Shown here: in pieces, positions 17,632 to 26,534 of the stretch
Position numbering within the stretch: position 1 is the stretch's first letter
Layout: every line of letters begins with the position of its first letter
Source of the DNA: an uncultured Lachnospiraceae bacterium
GTDB lineage: Bacteria; Bacillota; Clostridia; Lachnospirales; Lachnospiraceae
Length of the DNA: 64,000 nt
Direction: 5' to 3'
Assembly: GCA_905203555.1 (NCBI GenBank)
Contig: CAJKWK010000008.1
Coordinates: forward strand, 1 to 64,000
Notes under the pieces: generated by a model
Told to the model about the DNA's origin: nothing
What the model saw: the letters and a program-made list of their open reading frames with translations, nothing else
The model's database searches: none
Made by a program: the position numbers and the translations under genes

Positions 17632-17988
17632 ATGAAAAAGAATGACAGAATTTTGATCGCGGCAGTATTTTTAATCGCAGCAGTATTTTTTATTGTTCAT
17701 TTTTGGGGGAATGCGCCTGGCAGAGGAACGGTAGAGATCCAAGTGGATGGCGAATTGTATGGCACGTATCCTTTGACAGATGATCGTCAGATTGAGATTA
17801 ATAATACCAATCAATTAGAAATTGTGGATGGAAAGGTAAACGTTATATGGGCAGATTGTCCGGATCAAGTATGCGTACATCATAAATCTATTTCCAGAGA
17901 TGGAGAAAGTATCATTTGTCTTCCAAATAAAGTAGTTATATCGATTGTAGATGGAGAAGATCCGGTACATGATGCTATAGCAGATTAG
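17632..17988 (+). CDS. NusG domain II-like extracytoplasmic protein
   Basis: 118 residues. One N-terminal membrane helix (about 6-25) is followed by a small beta domain of the NusG_II type, probably outside the membrane. Three cysteines are conserved in this family: DCPDQVCVHH and IICLPNKV. The function is unknown. It is found next to a Gx transporter downstream of rnf here, so an accessory role in redox or cofactor delivery is possible but unproven. I prefer ATG 17632; an in-frame GTG at 17617 has no clear ribosome site. Confidence 0.75.
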   Translation: MKKNDRILIAAVFLIAAVFFIVHFWGNAPGRGTVEIQVDGELYGTYPLTDDRQIEINNTNQLEIVDGKVNVIWADCPDQVCVHHKSISRDGESIICLPNKVVISIVDGEDPVHDAIAD

Positions 17989-17999
17989 GAGGAAAAAAA

Positions 18000-18491
18000 G
18001 TGAAAAGCAAGGCGGCGTATTTTGGTGTGTTCACAGCTTTGGCACTGATTTTCAGTTATGTAGAATTATTGATACCGATTCAATTTGGTGTTCCCGGAAT
18101 GAAATTGGGACTTGCAAATTTGGTTATTGTGATTTTTTTATATAAACGGAATGCAAAGGAAGCAATGCTGCTTTCGATTGTTAGGATTCTATTGGCAGGT
18201 TTTATGTTTTCTAATTTATTTAGTATTCTATATAGTCTTGCCGGTGGGATTTTAAGCCTGATTGTAATGGCTGTTCTTAAAAAAACAGAAACGTTCAGTG
18301 TGATTGGTGTCAGTATAGCAGGAGGCGTTGCACATAATATGGGACAATTAGTGATTGCAATGTTAGTTGTTGAAACGTACCGGGTTGGATATTATTTTCC
18401 GGTTTTGCTGATTACGGGGATGGTAACAGGCATGCTGATCGGTGTGATATCAAATGAAGTTTTGAAACGAATGATTCATATTTGCCTGTAA
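18000..18491 (+). CDS. Gx transporter family membrane protein
   Basis: 163 residues with about five hydrophobic helices. The N-terminal FGVFTALALIFSYVELLIP and FGVPGMKLGLANL are typical of the Gx family, often annotated as heptaprenyl diphosphate synthase component I or an ECF-like S component. The GTG start at 18000 has AGGAGG at 17987-17992. It follows the NusG-II gene by 11 bases and they are probably co-transcribed. The substrate is unknown. Confidence 0.78.
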   Translation: MKSKAAYFGVFTALALIFSYVELLIPIQFGVPGMKLGLANLVIVIFLYKRNAKEAMLLSIVRILLAGFMFSNLFSILYSLAGGILSLIVMAVLKKTETFSVIGVSIAGGVAHNMGQLVIAMLVVETYRVGYYFPVLLITGMVTGMLIGVISNEVLKRMIHICL

Positions 18492-18519
18492 ATATCAGGA
18501 GATTTTATGGAGGAAGAAA

Positions 18520-19128
18520 ATGATTTCATATATTCGCGGGGAATTCGTGGCTGTTGAAAAAGAAAAAGTAATTATTGATGTTGGCGGTGTAGGTTATGGA
18601 ATTTTCATGCCGGAGTCTGCAATGGGACTGCTGCCGCAGATAGGAAATGAAGTGAAACTGCATACCTATTTAAATGTACGAGAAGATGCAATGCAATTAT
18701 TTGGATTCCTTACACGTGATGATTTGGAAATATTTAAGTTATTGATCGGTGTAAGTGGAATAGGACCGAAGGGTGGACTGAGCATTTTGTCGAAATTGAC
18801 AGCAGATGACCTTCGTTTTGCGATTATGTCCGGAGATTCCAAAGCTATTTCGGCAGCGCCGGGAATAGGGAAAAAGACTGCTGAGAAGGTAATTATCGAA
18901 TTAAAGGATAAGCTGGATATTGAGGAAATATTAAACCCTTCCGATTCTGAAACAAAGAGCGCTATAAAAATGGACGGCAGTGCGAATGAGATTCAGTCCG
19001 AAGCTGTACAGGCTCTGGTTGCATTGGGATATGGAAGTACTGAAAGTTTAAAGGCTGTTAACAAAGTGAATTCGGAAAATATGACAGTAGAAGAAGTATT
19101 AAAGCAGGCATTGAAAAATTTATTTTAA
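18520..19128 (+). CDS. ruvA: Holliday junction branch migration protein RuvA
   Basis: 202 residues. It binds the four-way junction and loads RuvB. The N-terminal OB domain (MISYIRGEFVAVEKEKVIIDVGGVGYGI) is followed by helix-hairpin-helix motifs (GVSGIGPKGGLSIL and SAAPGIGKKTAEKVIIELKDK). A flexible linker and domain III (ALVALGYGSTESLKAVN) complete it. Its length is normal. ruvB starts 36 bases later. RuvC is not seen in the window; RecU at 45453 is the likely resolvase. Confidence 0.97.
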   Translation: MISYIRGEFVAVEKEKVIIDVGGVGYGIFMPESAMGLLPQIGNEVKLHTYLNVREDAMQLFGFLTRDDLEIFKLLIGVSGIGPKGGLSILSKLTADDLRFAIMSGDSKAISAAPGIGKKTAEKVIIELKDKLDIEEILNPSDSETKSAIKMDGSANEIQSEAVQALVALGYGSTESLKAVNKVNSENMTVEEVLKQALKNLF

Positions 19129-19163
19129 TAGATTGAAAATGATTTTAGTGCAAGAGGAATGAT

Positions 19164-20156
19164 ATGGCAAAAAGAATTATTACAACAGAGAATCTGGAAG
19201 AAGATATTAAAATTGAAAATCATCTCAGACCCCAGTATTTGAAAGATTATATTGGTCAGGAAAAAGCTAAGCATACGTTAGATATTTATATCCAGGCGGC
19301 GAAAGAGCGCGGAGATGCACTGGATCATGTGCTCTTTTACGGCCCGCCGGGATTGGGAAAGACTACGCTGGCCGGAATTATAGCAAATGAAATGGGTGTA
19401 AATATTAAAATAACCTCGGGTCCTGCAATTGAAAAACCGGGTGAAATGGCAGCTATTTTAAATAATTTGCAGGAAAATGATATATTATTTGTAGATGAGA
19501 TTCATCGGTTAAACCGTCAGGTTGAAGAAGTGCTTTATCCGGCTATGGAAGATTATGCAATTGATATTATGATTGGAAAAGGTGCAACTGCCCGTTCCAT
19601 CCGCCTGGATCTGCCGAAGTTTACCCTGGTCGGAGCTACAACGCGTGCAGGGATGCTGACTGCTCCGCTGAGAGATCGTTTCGGAGTCATTCATCATTTG
19701 GAATTTTATACGGAGGAAGAATTGACGACAATTATTTTACGATCGGCGCAGGTACTTCAAGTTGAGATTGAAGAAAAAGGAGCTGTTGAACTCGCAAAAC
19801 GATCACGAGGAACTCCACGTTTGGCAAATCGTCTGCTTAAACGAGTGCGTGATTTTGCACAGGTGAAATATGATGGCGTGATTACCGAAGAAGTTGCTAA
19901 TTATGCACTGGATCTGTTAGATGTAGACAAATATGGATTGGATCATATTGACCGTAATATATTATTGACGATGATTGAACGTTTTCAAGGTGGTCCGGTT
20001 GGCTTGGATACACTTGCCGCATCTATTTCTGAAGATGCTGGAACATTGGAAGATGTATATGAACCATATTTATTAAAAAATGGTTTTATACAACGGACTC
20101 CCAGAGGACGTGTTGTTACGGAGTTAGCATATCAGCATCTTGGAATCTCTCAATAG
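19164..20156 (+). CDS. ruvB: Holliday junction DNA helicase RuvB
   Basis: 330-residue AAA+ motor. Walker A GPPGLGKTTLA is near residue 58, Walker B DEIHRLN near 112, sensor and arginine-finger stretches GATTRAGMLTAPLRDRFG near 155. The winged-helix C-terminus ends GFIQRTPRGRVVTELAY. Full length. There is no obvious terminator before the zapA promoter. Confidence 0.98.
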   Translation: MAKRIITTENLEEDIKIENHLRPQYLKDYIGQEKAKHTLDIYIQAAKERGDALDHVLFYGPPGLGKTTLAGIIANEMGVNIKITSGPAIEKPGEMAAILNNLQENDILFVDEIHRLNRQVEEVLYPAMEDYAIDIMIGKGATARSIRLDLPKFTLVGATTRAGMLTAPLRDRFGVIHHLEFYTEEELTTIILRSAQVLQVEIEEKGAVELAKRSRGTPRLANRLLKRVRDFAQVKYDGVITEEVANYALDLLDVDKYGLDHIDRNILLTMIERFQGGPVGLDTLAASISEDAGTLEDVYEPYLLKNGFIQRTPRGRVVTELAYQHLGISQ

Positions 20157-20234
20157 AAGATGAAAAAAAGAAAAGTAGAACGTATTCATGTATACAATTT
20201 TTGGAAAAGAAAATGGAAAACATTGAAAAAACAG

Positions 20235-20263
20235 TTGGTTTTTACATCCGAATAGTTTATAAT
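20235..20263 (+). promoter_or_regulatory. Putative promoter of zapA
   Basis: TTGGTT (20235-20240) and TATAAT (20258-20263) are 17 bases apart. Initiation would fall near 20270, which rules out the in-frame ATG at 20268 and supports the start at 20295. Confidence 0.6.
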
Positions 20264-20294
20264 AGCTATGAAAGAAACGCATGGGGAGGAAGCT

Positions 20295-20705
20295 ATGAGT
20301 TCAGCAAAACATTTTACAGAAGTTTTAATCGGCGGAAAAGTATATACGTTAAGTGGATTTGAGGGGGAAGAGTATTTACAAAAAGTATCTTCTTATTTAA
20401 ATCATAAGATTACGGAGTGTACCAACAGTGAGGGATACCGCAAACAAAGTGCTGATACACGTAACGTACTCCTTGCACTGAATATTGCAGATGATTATTT
20501 TAAAGCAAAAAAGCAGGGAGATTCACTGGAAAGTGATATCGAACTGAAAGATAAAGAGATGTACGATCTGAAACATGAATTGATTTCCGTACAGATTAAG
20601 CTGGAGAACGCAGAAAAAGAACTGGCAAAGATGAAAGAAGAAAATAATGATTTACAGATGCAGATCGTAAAACTCGAAACAGAGATGAAGAATCGCAGAA
20701 AGTAA
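20295..20705 (+). CDS. zapA: Cell division protein ZapA
   Basis: 136 residues. The N-terminal ZapA globular domain (about 1-60, VLIGGKVYTLSGFEGEEYLQKVSSYLN) is followed by a long charged coiled coil to the C-terminus. ZapA bundles FtsZ filaments at the Z-ring. The start follows GGGGAGGA (20283-20290). The tail after residue 100 is longer than in E. coli, as often seen in Firmicutes. It is monocistronic, with its own promoter and terminator. Confidence 0.85.
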   Translation: MSSAKHFTEVLIGGKVYTLSGFEGEEYLQKVSSYLNHKITECTNSEGYRKQSADTRNVLLALNIADDYFKAKKQGDSLESDIELKDKEMYDLKHELISVQIKLENAEKELAKMKEENNDLQMQIVKLETEMKNRRK

Positions 20706-20713
20706 GGAATAAC

Positions 20714-20742
20714 AGGCTGTCTTCTATATGACAGCCTCTTTT
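20714..20742 (+). terminator. Intrinsic terminator after zapA
   Basis: An 8-bp stem (AGGCTGTC at 20714-20721, GACAGCCT at 20730-20737) is followed by CTTTT. Confidence 0.85.
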
Positions 20743-20827
20743 ATATCTATGATAGCTATTGTTTAAAGATGTAGTATGATAGAATTTTTTGTAAGTAGTT
20801 AGAATTGATTTCATTAGAGGAGCACAG

Positions 20828-23242
20828 ATGGTTGAGAAACAGAACAGAACGCGTAAAATTGAAATTTTAGCACCAGCAGGAAGTTATGACAGTTTTCTTG
20901 CAGCGCTTGCAGCCGGAGCAGATGCAGTTTATGCAGGAGGCTCTCGTTTTGGTGCGCGCGCGTATGCAGAAAATTTTTCGGAAGAGTTATTGTTAAAAGC
21001 GATTGACTATGCACATTTGCATGGGAGAAAATTTTATTTAACAGTAAATACACTTTTAAAAGATTCTGAAATTCAAGATTTGGGAGATTATCTGCGTCCT
21101 TTTTATGAAGGCGGTTTGGATGCAGTGATTGTTCAGGATCTGGGAGTTCTGGAATATGTTCGGACTTATTTTCCTGACCTGGAGATTCATGCCAGTACAC
21201 AGATGACGATTACCGCACCGGAAGGGGCACGTTTTTTAAAGCAGGAAGGCGTATCACGTGTGGTTCCGGCGAGAGAATTATCATTGTCGGAAATTCGCAA
21301 TATGAAAAATCTTACAGGAATGGAAATTGAATGTTTTGTACACGGAGCTCTTTGTTATTGTTATTCGGGGCAGTGTCTTCTGAGCAGTATGATTGGCGGC
21401 AGAAGTGGAAATCGTGGCCAATGTGCACAGCCATGCAGACTGCCATATACAATAAAAGGAGAAAAGGCACACTGGCTCAGTCCAAAAGATATATGTACCC
21501 TGGAGTTGATTCCGGATCTGGTGGATGCCGGGATTGATTCATTCAAAATCGAAGGCCGTATGAAACGGCCGGAATATGTAGCAGGCGTTACAATGCTATA
21601 TCGAAAGTATCTGGATCTTTATTTGGAAAAAGGGAGAAAAGGGTTCTCTGTTACGGAAACAGATAAAGAGATGCTGTTGGATTTATATAATCGTGGTGGT
21701 TTTCATAGCGGATATTATAAACAACATAATGGCAGGAATATGCTGAGTTTGAAAAGACCAAATCATGCGGGAGTTCCTGCCGTACAAGTAAAGGGGCAAA
21801 AAGGAAGGGAAGTCATCGGGAAGTCATTGACTGCGATTGAAAAAGGAGATGTTTTAGAACTTCGTGGCAAACAAGATAATTATACCTTTGGAAAGTCCTT
21901 CCGTAAGGGCGAGAACGTAAGTCTTCTCGTACCAAAAGGAATGCAGCTTGCTCCCGGAACTATTATCTATCGTACAAAAAATGAACAACTATTGAAAAAG
22001 CTGTCTGATACATATGGAGCCGGTAAAATAAAAGAGAGAATTCATGGGTTTTTATCTTTATCAATCAGTGAGTATGCAAAATTTATCGTAACATCTGGCG
22101 AGATTGTGATAGAAACATGTTCAACACAGAAGATTGAAGCAGCAGCGAAAAGTCCGTTGGATGAGATGAAAATTCGAAAGCAGATGCTAAAAACTGGAAA
22201 TACCGAATTTGAATTTGAACAACTGGAAATTGAAATACAAGGTGAAGTATTTTTACCCATGCAGCAATTAAATGAATTACGGAGACGGGCTCTGGAACTA
22301 TTGGAACGGGCAATTTGTGAACAGAAACATCGTAGTTTTTCGGAACCGGAAGTTTTTCTTAATAAGAACGAATCGAAAGAAATGATAACGAAGGATTGTG
22401 CGGAGAATGTTATTTCAGACAGAAAATTAAGTGTCCTTGTAGAAACAAGAGAACAGTTACAGGTGCTTAAGGAGGTATCGTTCGTAAAACGTATTTATGT
22501 GGACAGTGCTTTGGAAGGGGATTTGTTAAATGATGCCGAAGCGTTAAAGGTATGTCGAACGATTCAAAGCCAAGGGAGAGAAGTTTTTCTGGCCCTTCCT
22601 CATATTTTCAGAGAGCATACAGAAAAGCTGTTTCTGGATCGATATACAGAGGCATTAAACCGTTTGTTTGATGGAATTTTAGTTCGAAATATAGAGTCCC
22701 TTTCCTATTTGAAAAAAAGTGGATTTGACAGAAAGGTGATTTTGGACCATAATTTGTATGTCTTTAATCAATATACCAAGCAATTTTGGAAATTGTATTG
22801 TATCAATGAGTTTACGATGCCGTTGGAATTAAACCAGAGAGAGTACAAACGTTTAGGGACTCAAAACGGAGAGCTGTTGATCTACGGATATCTGCCGGTA
22901 ATGATATCTGCACAGTGTGTGACAAATACGTCCTCCGGTTGTAAAAAGCGGGAAGGCATTGTGAAAATGACAGATCGAACACAAAATACATTTTTTGTTC
23001 GCAATCGCTGTCGAGAGTGCTATAATGTAATTTATAATTCAACGCCGCTATTTCTTTTGGATAAAAAAGAAGAAATTGATGCAATTCAAAGTCGTTGTTT
23101 GCGGCTCCAGTTTTCTGTTGAGACAGGACAGGAAACCATGGAGATCTTAGAGATGTACCGAAAGGTGTTTTTGGAACAGAAAGAGCTATCTTCTATTCCA
23201 GAAAAAATCACGAGAGGGCATTTTAATCGCGGAGTTTTATAG
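20828..23242 (+). CDS. U32 family peptidase (RlhA-like, with DUF3656)
   Basis: 804 residues. The N-terminal U32 domain starts with EILAPAGSYDSFLAALAAGADAVY. The family signature lies near residues 165-205: FVHGALCYCYSGQCLLSS, GNRGQCAQPCRLPY, with cysteines that may hold an Fe-S cluster. The middle (about 380-470) resembles the DUF3656 insert of long members, and the C-terminus has a second half-barrel ending with CRECYNVIYN. Related proteins RlhA and TrhP hydroxylate cytidine in 23S rRNA or uridine in tRNA, so an RNA-modification role is more likely than proteolysis. Confidence 0.88.
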   Translation: MVEKQNRTRKIEILAPAGSYDSFLAALAAGADAVYAGGSRFGARAYAENFSEELLLKAIDYAHLHGRKFYLTVNTLLKDSEIQDLGDYLRPFYEGGLDAVIVQDLGVLEYVRTYFPDLEIHASTQMTITAPEGARFLKQEGVSRVVPARELSLSEIRNMKNLTGMEIECFVHGALCYCYSGQCLLSSMIGGRSGNRGQCAQPCRLPYTIKGEKAHWLSPKDICTLELIPDLVDAGIDSFKIEGRMKRPEYVAGVTMLYRKYLDLYLEKGRKGFSVTETDKEMLLDLYNRGGFHSGYYKQHNGRNMLSLKRPNHAGVPAVQVKGQKGREVIGKSLTAIEKGDVLELRGKQDNYTFGKSFRKGENVSLLVPKGMQLAPGTIIYRTKNEQLLKKLSDTYGAGKIKERIHGFLSLSISEYAKFIVTSGEIVIETCSTQKIEAAAKSPLDEMKIRKQMLKTGNTEFEFEQLEIEIQGEVFLPMQQLNELRRRALELLERAICEQKHRSFSEPEVFLNKNESKEMITKDCAENVISDRKLSVLVETREQLQVLKEVSFVKRIYVDSALEGDLLNDAEALKVCRTIQSQGREVFLALPHIFREHTEKLFLDRYTEALNRLFDGILVRNIESLSYLKKSGFDRKVILDHNLYVFNQYTKQFWKLYCINEFTMPLELNQREYKRLGTQNGELLIYGYLPVMISAQCVTNTSSGCKKREGIVKMTDRTQNTFFVRNRCRECYNVIYNSTPLFLLDKKEEIDAIQSRCLRLQFSVETGQETMEILEMYRKVFLEQKELSSIPEKITRGHFNRGVL

Positions 23243-23291
23243 CAGATTGAAGTGAACCCGTTCAGAACAGAATATAAAAGCAGGTGAAAAT

Positions 23292-24749
23292 GTGGTTAAT
23301 ATTATTGTAGAGGTTTCAAAATACCTCATTATTGTTTTGATGGCCGTTTATACATTTTCATGTTTCTCAATATTTACGAAAGAATATGAGGAGGATGAAA
23401 AATCAGTATTGATCCGCCAGAATATTGTAATGTTTTTAATGCAGTTTCTTGCATATATGGTGTTGTATTTAAAAACAGGTGAAAAGAAGATGTTATTTTT
23501 TTATGCAGTACAGGTAATTCTTCTTTTGGCAGTGATTTTGCTTTATTCCGTCATTTACCCGACGGTTTCAAAGTTGATCGTAAATAATATGTGCATGCTG
23601 ATCAGTATTGGATTGATCATGATTACGAGACTTTCCTATAATAGTGCTGTGAAACAGTTTATCTTTGCAGGAATGGGAGCTGTGATTGGTCTGGTCGTTC
23701 CTGTTATCATTCGAAAAATGAAAGTCTTAGTTGATCTGACTTATGTTTATTCCGGAGTCGGTATTGCAGCTTTGGCACTCGTTGCGGTGTTTGCTGCAAC
23801 TTCCGGCGGTGCAAAATTAGGATTTGAAATTGCCGGAATCGGAATACAGCCTTCTGAATTTGTGAAGATCATATTTGTATTTTTTGTGGCATCCAGTTTG
23901 AAGAAATCAACAGATTTTAAAAATGTCGTGATGACGACTGCAATAGCTGCTGCGCATGTATTGATTCTTGTACTTTCAACTGATTTAGGAGCTGCACTGA
24001 TTTTATTTGTTGTCTATCTTGTTATGCTTTATGTTGCAACACAGCAGCCGCTATATGCACTGGCTGGCTTGGGGGCGGGAAGTGTAGCGGCAGTGATTGG
24101 GTATCATTTGTTTGCACATATCAAGGTGCGTGTTGCCGCATGGCAGGATCCATTTGCAACATATAGTGATGGCGGGTATCAGCTTGCACAGTCTTTATTT
24201 GCAATCGGCACCGGGAGCTGGTTTGGCATGGGGTTGTGTCAGGGAAGTCCGGATCTGATTCCGGTTGCTGAGACAGACTTTATTTTTTCAGCGATTGCAG
24301 AAGAGATGGGGCTTGTATTTGCACTGTGTCTTATTCTGATTTGCGTGAGCTGCTATGTAATGTTCCTGAATATTGCAATGGAAATTCATAATCGATTTTA
24401 TAAGCTGATTGCACTTGGTTTGGGAACTTGCTATATTTTCCAGGTGTTTTTGACAATTGGCGGAGTGACAAAGTTTATTCCGTCTACAGGAGTAACGCTG
24501 CCGTTAGTAAGCTATGGTGGAAGTTCTATGTTAAGTACCATGATTATGTTTGGCATTATTCAAGGTTTGTATATTATTAGAGAAGACGAAGAAGAGATTA
24601 TTGAGAAAAAAAGAGAGAGAGCGATTAGAAATGAATCGACAGGCAGAACAAAGAAGAAATCAAGTAAAACGAGACCGCAGACAAACAGACCGCAGAATGG
24701 AAAACAAAAGCCGCGGTTCGAAGAAGTCCCGAAACAAAGAGTTCGCTAG
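23292..24749 (+). CDS. FtsW/RodA/SpoVE family peptidoglycan polymerase
   Basis: 485-residue SEDS glycosyltransferase with about ten membrane helices that polymerises lipid II. The SEDS signature near the C-terminus, FIPSTGVTLPLVSYGGSSML, is intact, and GIQPSEFVKI carries the conserved mid-protein region. The last 50 residues form a Lys/Arg-rich hydrophilic tail. The GTG start at 23292 has CAGGTG upstream. Its 3' end overlaps the PBP gene by 119 bases, and the pair presumably works as a SEDS-bPBP unit. Which of FtsW, RodA or SpoVE it is cannot be settled. Confidence 0.92.
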   Translation: MVNIIVEVSKYLIIVLMAVYTFSCFSIFTKEYEEDEKSVLIRQNIVMFLMQFLAYMVLYLKTGEKKMLFFYAVQVILLLAVILLYSVIYPTVSKLIVNNMCMLISIGLIMITRLSYNSAVKQFIFAGMGAVIGLVVPVIIRKMKVLVDLTYVYSGVGIAALALVAVFAATSGGAKLGFEIAGIGIQPSEFVKIIFVFFVASSLKKSTDFKNVVMTTAIAAAHVLILVLSTDLGAALILFVVYLVMLYVATQQPLYALAGLGAGSVAAVIGYHLFAHIKVRVAAWQDPFATYSDGGYQLAQSLFAIGTGSWFGMGLCQGSPDLIPVAETDFIFSAIAEEMGLVFALCLILICVSCYVMFLNIAMEIHNRFYKLIALGLGTCYIFQVFLTIGGVTKFIPSTGVTLPLVSYGGSSMLSTMIMFGIIQGLYIIREDEEEIIEKKRERAIRNESTGRTKKKSSKTRPQTNRPQNGKQKPRFEEVPKQRVR

Positions 24750-26142
24750 AATTACGTATTTCTTTGTATTATTGTTTTTGGCTTTGATGGCTTATCTGGT
24801 ATATTTTAATATCGTGCGTGCGAAAGAAATTGTAAACAGCCCGTATAATGAACGGCAGAACAACTTTGCAGAGCATGTTGTACGAGGAGATATAACAGAC
24901 AGCAATGGAATTATTCTGGCAGAAACCGAGATTGCAGAAGACGGTACGGAATATCGTGTTTATCCGTACGGAGATGTGTTTGCACATGTAATTGGTTATA
25001 GTGATCCGGATTTTGGAAAGACCGGTCTTGAATCAACAGAAAACTTTAGTCTTTTGACCTCTAATGCATTTTTTCTGGAAAAACTGCAAAATGAGTTTCA
25101 GGATGAAAAAGATATGGGTGATACCATTGTGACCACCCTGAATGCAGATCTTCAGCAGGCTGCATACAATGCTTTAGGCGACAATAAAGGGGCAGTAGTT
25201 GTAATGGAAGCATCGACCGGAAAGATTTTAACTATGCTTTCAAAACCAACCTATGATCCAAATGCAATTGCATCGGAATGGGAGTATTTAAATTTAGATG
25301 AAGAAAATAGTCCGCTGCTTAACCGAGCAACACAAGGCGCCTATGCTCCGGGTTCCACTTTTAAAGTGGTAACGGCTCTGGAATATATGCGTGAACATCC
25401 GGATTATGCGAATTATATGTATGATTGCTATGGAGAAATTACACAGAATGAAACAACAATAAGATGTTTTGACAATACAGTTCATGGATTCCAGGATTTA
25501 AGAAGTTCTATGGCAAATTCCTGTAACTCGTCGTTTGCAAACATAGGGCTTTCTCTGGATAAGGCCTCTTATCGAAAAACGGCAGAAGAGTTGTTGTTTA
25601 ACAAAAAACTACCATGCAAATTAGAATATTCCAAAAGTTCCTTTGCGGTTGATGAGAATACAGGTGAAGCGGAAATGATGATGACAGCGATGGGACAGGG
25701 AAAGACTTTGACCAATCCATATCACATGGCATTGATTACAGCTGCGATTGCAAATGGCGGAACCTTAATGGAACCTTATTTTGTAGAAAAGGTCACGAAT
25801 TATACGGGGACAGAAATCAGTAAAAACGTGCCGAAAAGTTATAAAAAACTTATGACATCTGATGAAGCGGCTCAACTAAAGGAATATATGACAGCGGTTG
25901 TGACAGAAGGAACAGGATTCCTTTTGAGCGGACAGTCGTATACAGCCGCCGGAAAAACCGGAACAGCTGAATATAGTATGGTAGATGGCGAAAAGACCCA
26001 TTCCTGGTTTATGGGATTTACAAATGTAGATAACCCGGAATTGGTTATTTCTGTAATCGTAGAAGGATACGATGGAAATGATGGAGCAAAAGCAGTACCA
26101 ATTGCCAAACAAATTTTAGATGCTTATTATTATGGGTATTAA
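24631..26142 (+). CDS. Class B penicillin-binding protein (transpeptidase)
   Basis: 503 residues. A basic cytoplasmic N-terminus and one membrane anchor (about 45-65) precede a dimerisation/pedestal region and the transpeptidase domain. The active-site motifs are present: STFK with Ser242, SCN at 297-299 and KTGT at 442. It cross-links stem peptides, probably with the SEDS partner encoded just before. The ATG 24631 lies inside the upstream gene, about 11 bases after AGAGAG. An in-frame ATG at 24697 is a weaker alternative because no ribosome site precedes it. Confidence 0.92.
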   Translation: MNRQAEQRRNQVKRDRRQTDRRMENKSRGSKKSRNKEFARITYFFVLLFLALMAYLVYFNIVRAKEIVNSPYNERQNNFAEHVVRGDITDSNGIILAETEIAEDGTEYRVYPYGDVFAHVIGYSDPDFGKTGLESTENFSLLTSNAFFLEKLQNEFQDEKDMGDTIVTTLNADLQQAAYNALGDNKGAVVVMEASTGKILTMLSKPTYDPNAIASEWEYLNLDEENSPLLNRATQGAYAPGSTFKVVTALEYMREHPDYANYMYDCYGEITQNETTIRCFDNTVHGFQDLRSSMANSCNSSFANIGLSLDKASYRKTAEELLFNKKLPCKLEYSKSSFAVDENTGEAEMMMTAMGQGKTLTNPYHMALITAAIANGGTLMEPYFVEKVTNYTGTEISKNVPKSYKKLMTSDEAAQLKEYMTAVVTEGTGFLLSGQSYTAAGKTGTAEYSMVDGEKTHSWFMGFTNVDNPELVISVIVEGYDGNDGAKAVPIAKQILDAYYYGY

Positions 26143-26187
26143 GCAAATTGCATTTTTGAATACATATTACGGATAAAGGTGGTAAAA

Positions 26188-26532
26188 ATGCGAATAAAGT
26201 GTTATTGTAATCTATATGTAAGCGAATTGCTGCAAAGGCAAAAAAATCAAATCATAAAAAATCTGATGGAGCGAAAATCACAACCGGGAATTACGCTGAT
26301 TACACTTGCCAATAATGAGCGTAATCACCTGGAGTATTTTTCATCGGTGTTGTTAAAGCAGTCGTTTTATGATGAGAAAGAAATTTTTCTCGTAGGGATT
26401 GCAGCCGGTGATTTAGATGCTGCAGAACTGGTGCGTGAGCTAACACAAGAAGTATTGGATCAGACTGGTGGTACAGAAATCCGAACATATATTTTAGACC
26501 ATCAGAAGAAATTTGAAGAAGGCAGAGTATAA
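26188..26532 (+). CDS. Hypothetical protein
   Basis: 114 residues. I do not recognise a family. It has no signal peptide or membrane segment and is predicted soluble, with mixed alpha/beta character (an Ile/Leu-rich strand ITLITLANN and a helical middle). Start ATG 26188 is five bases after AAAGGTGG. It sits between the PBP gene and ytfI, whose start lies two bases beyond its stop, so translation is likely coupled. The position suggests a spore or cell-wall role, but that is only context. Confidence 0.7.
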   Translation: MRIKCYCNLYVSELLQRQKNQIIKNLMERKSQPGITLITLANNERNHLEYFSSVLLKQSFYDEKEIFLVGIAAGDLDAAELVRELTQEVLDQTGGTEIRTYILDHQKKFEEGRV

Positions 26533-26534
26533 AC

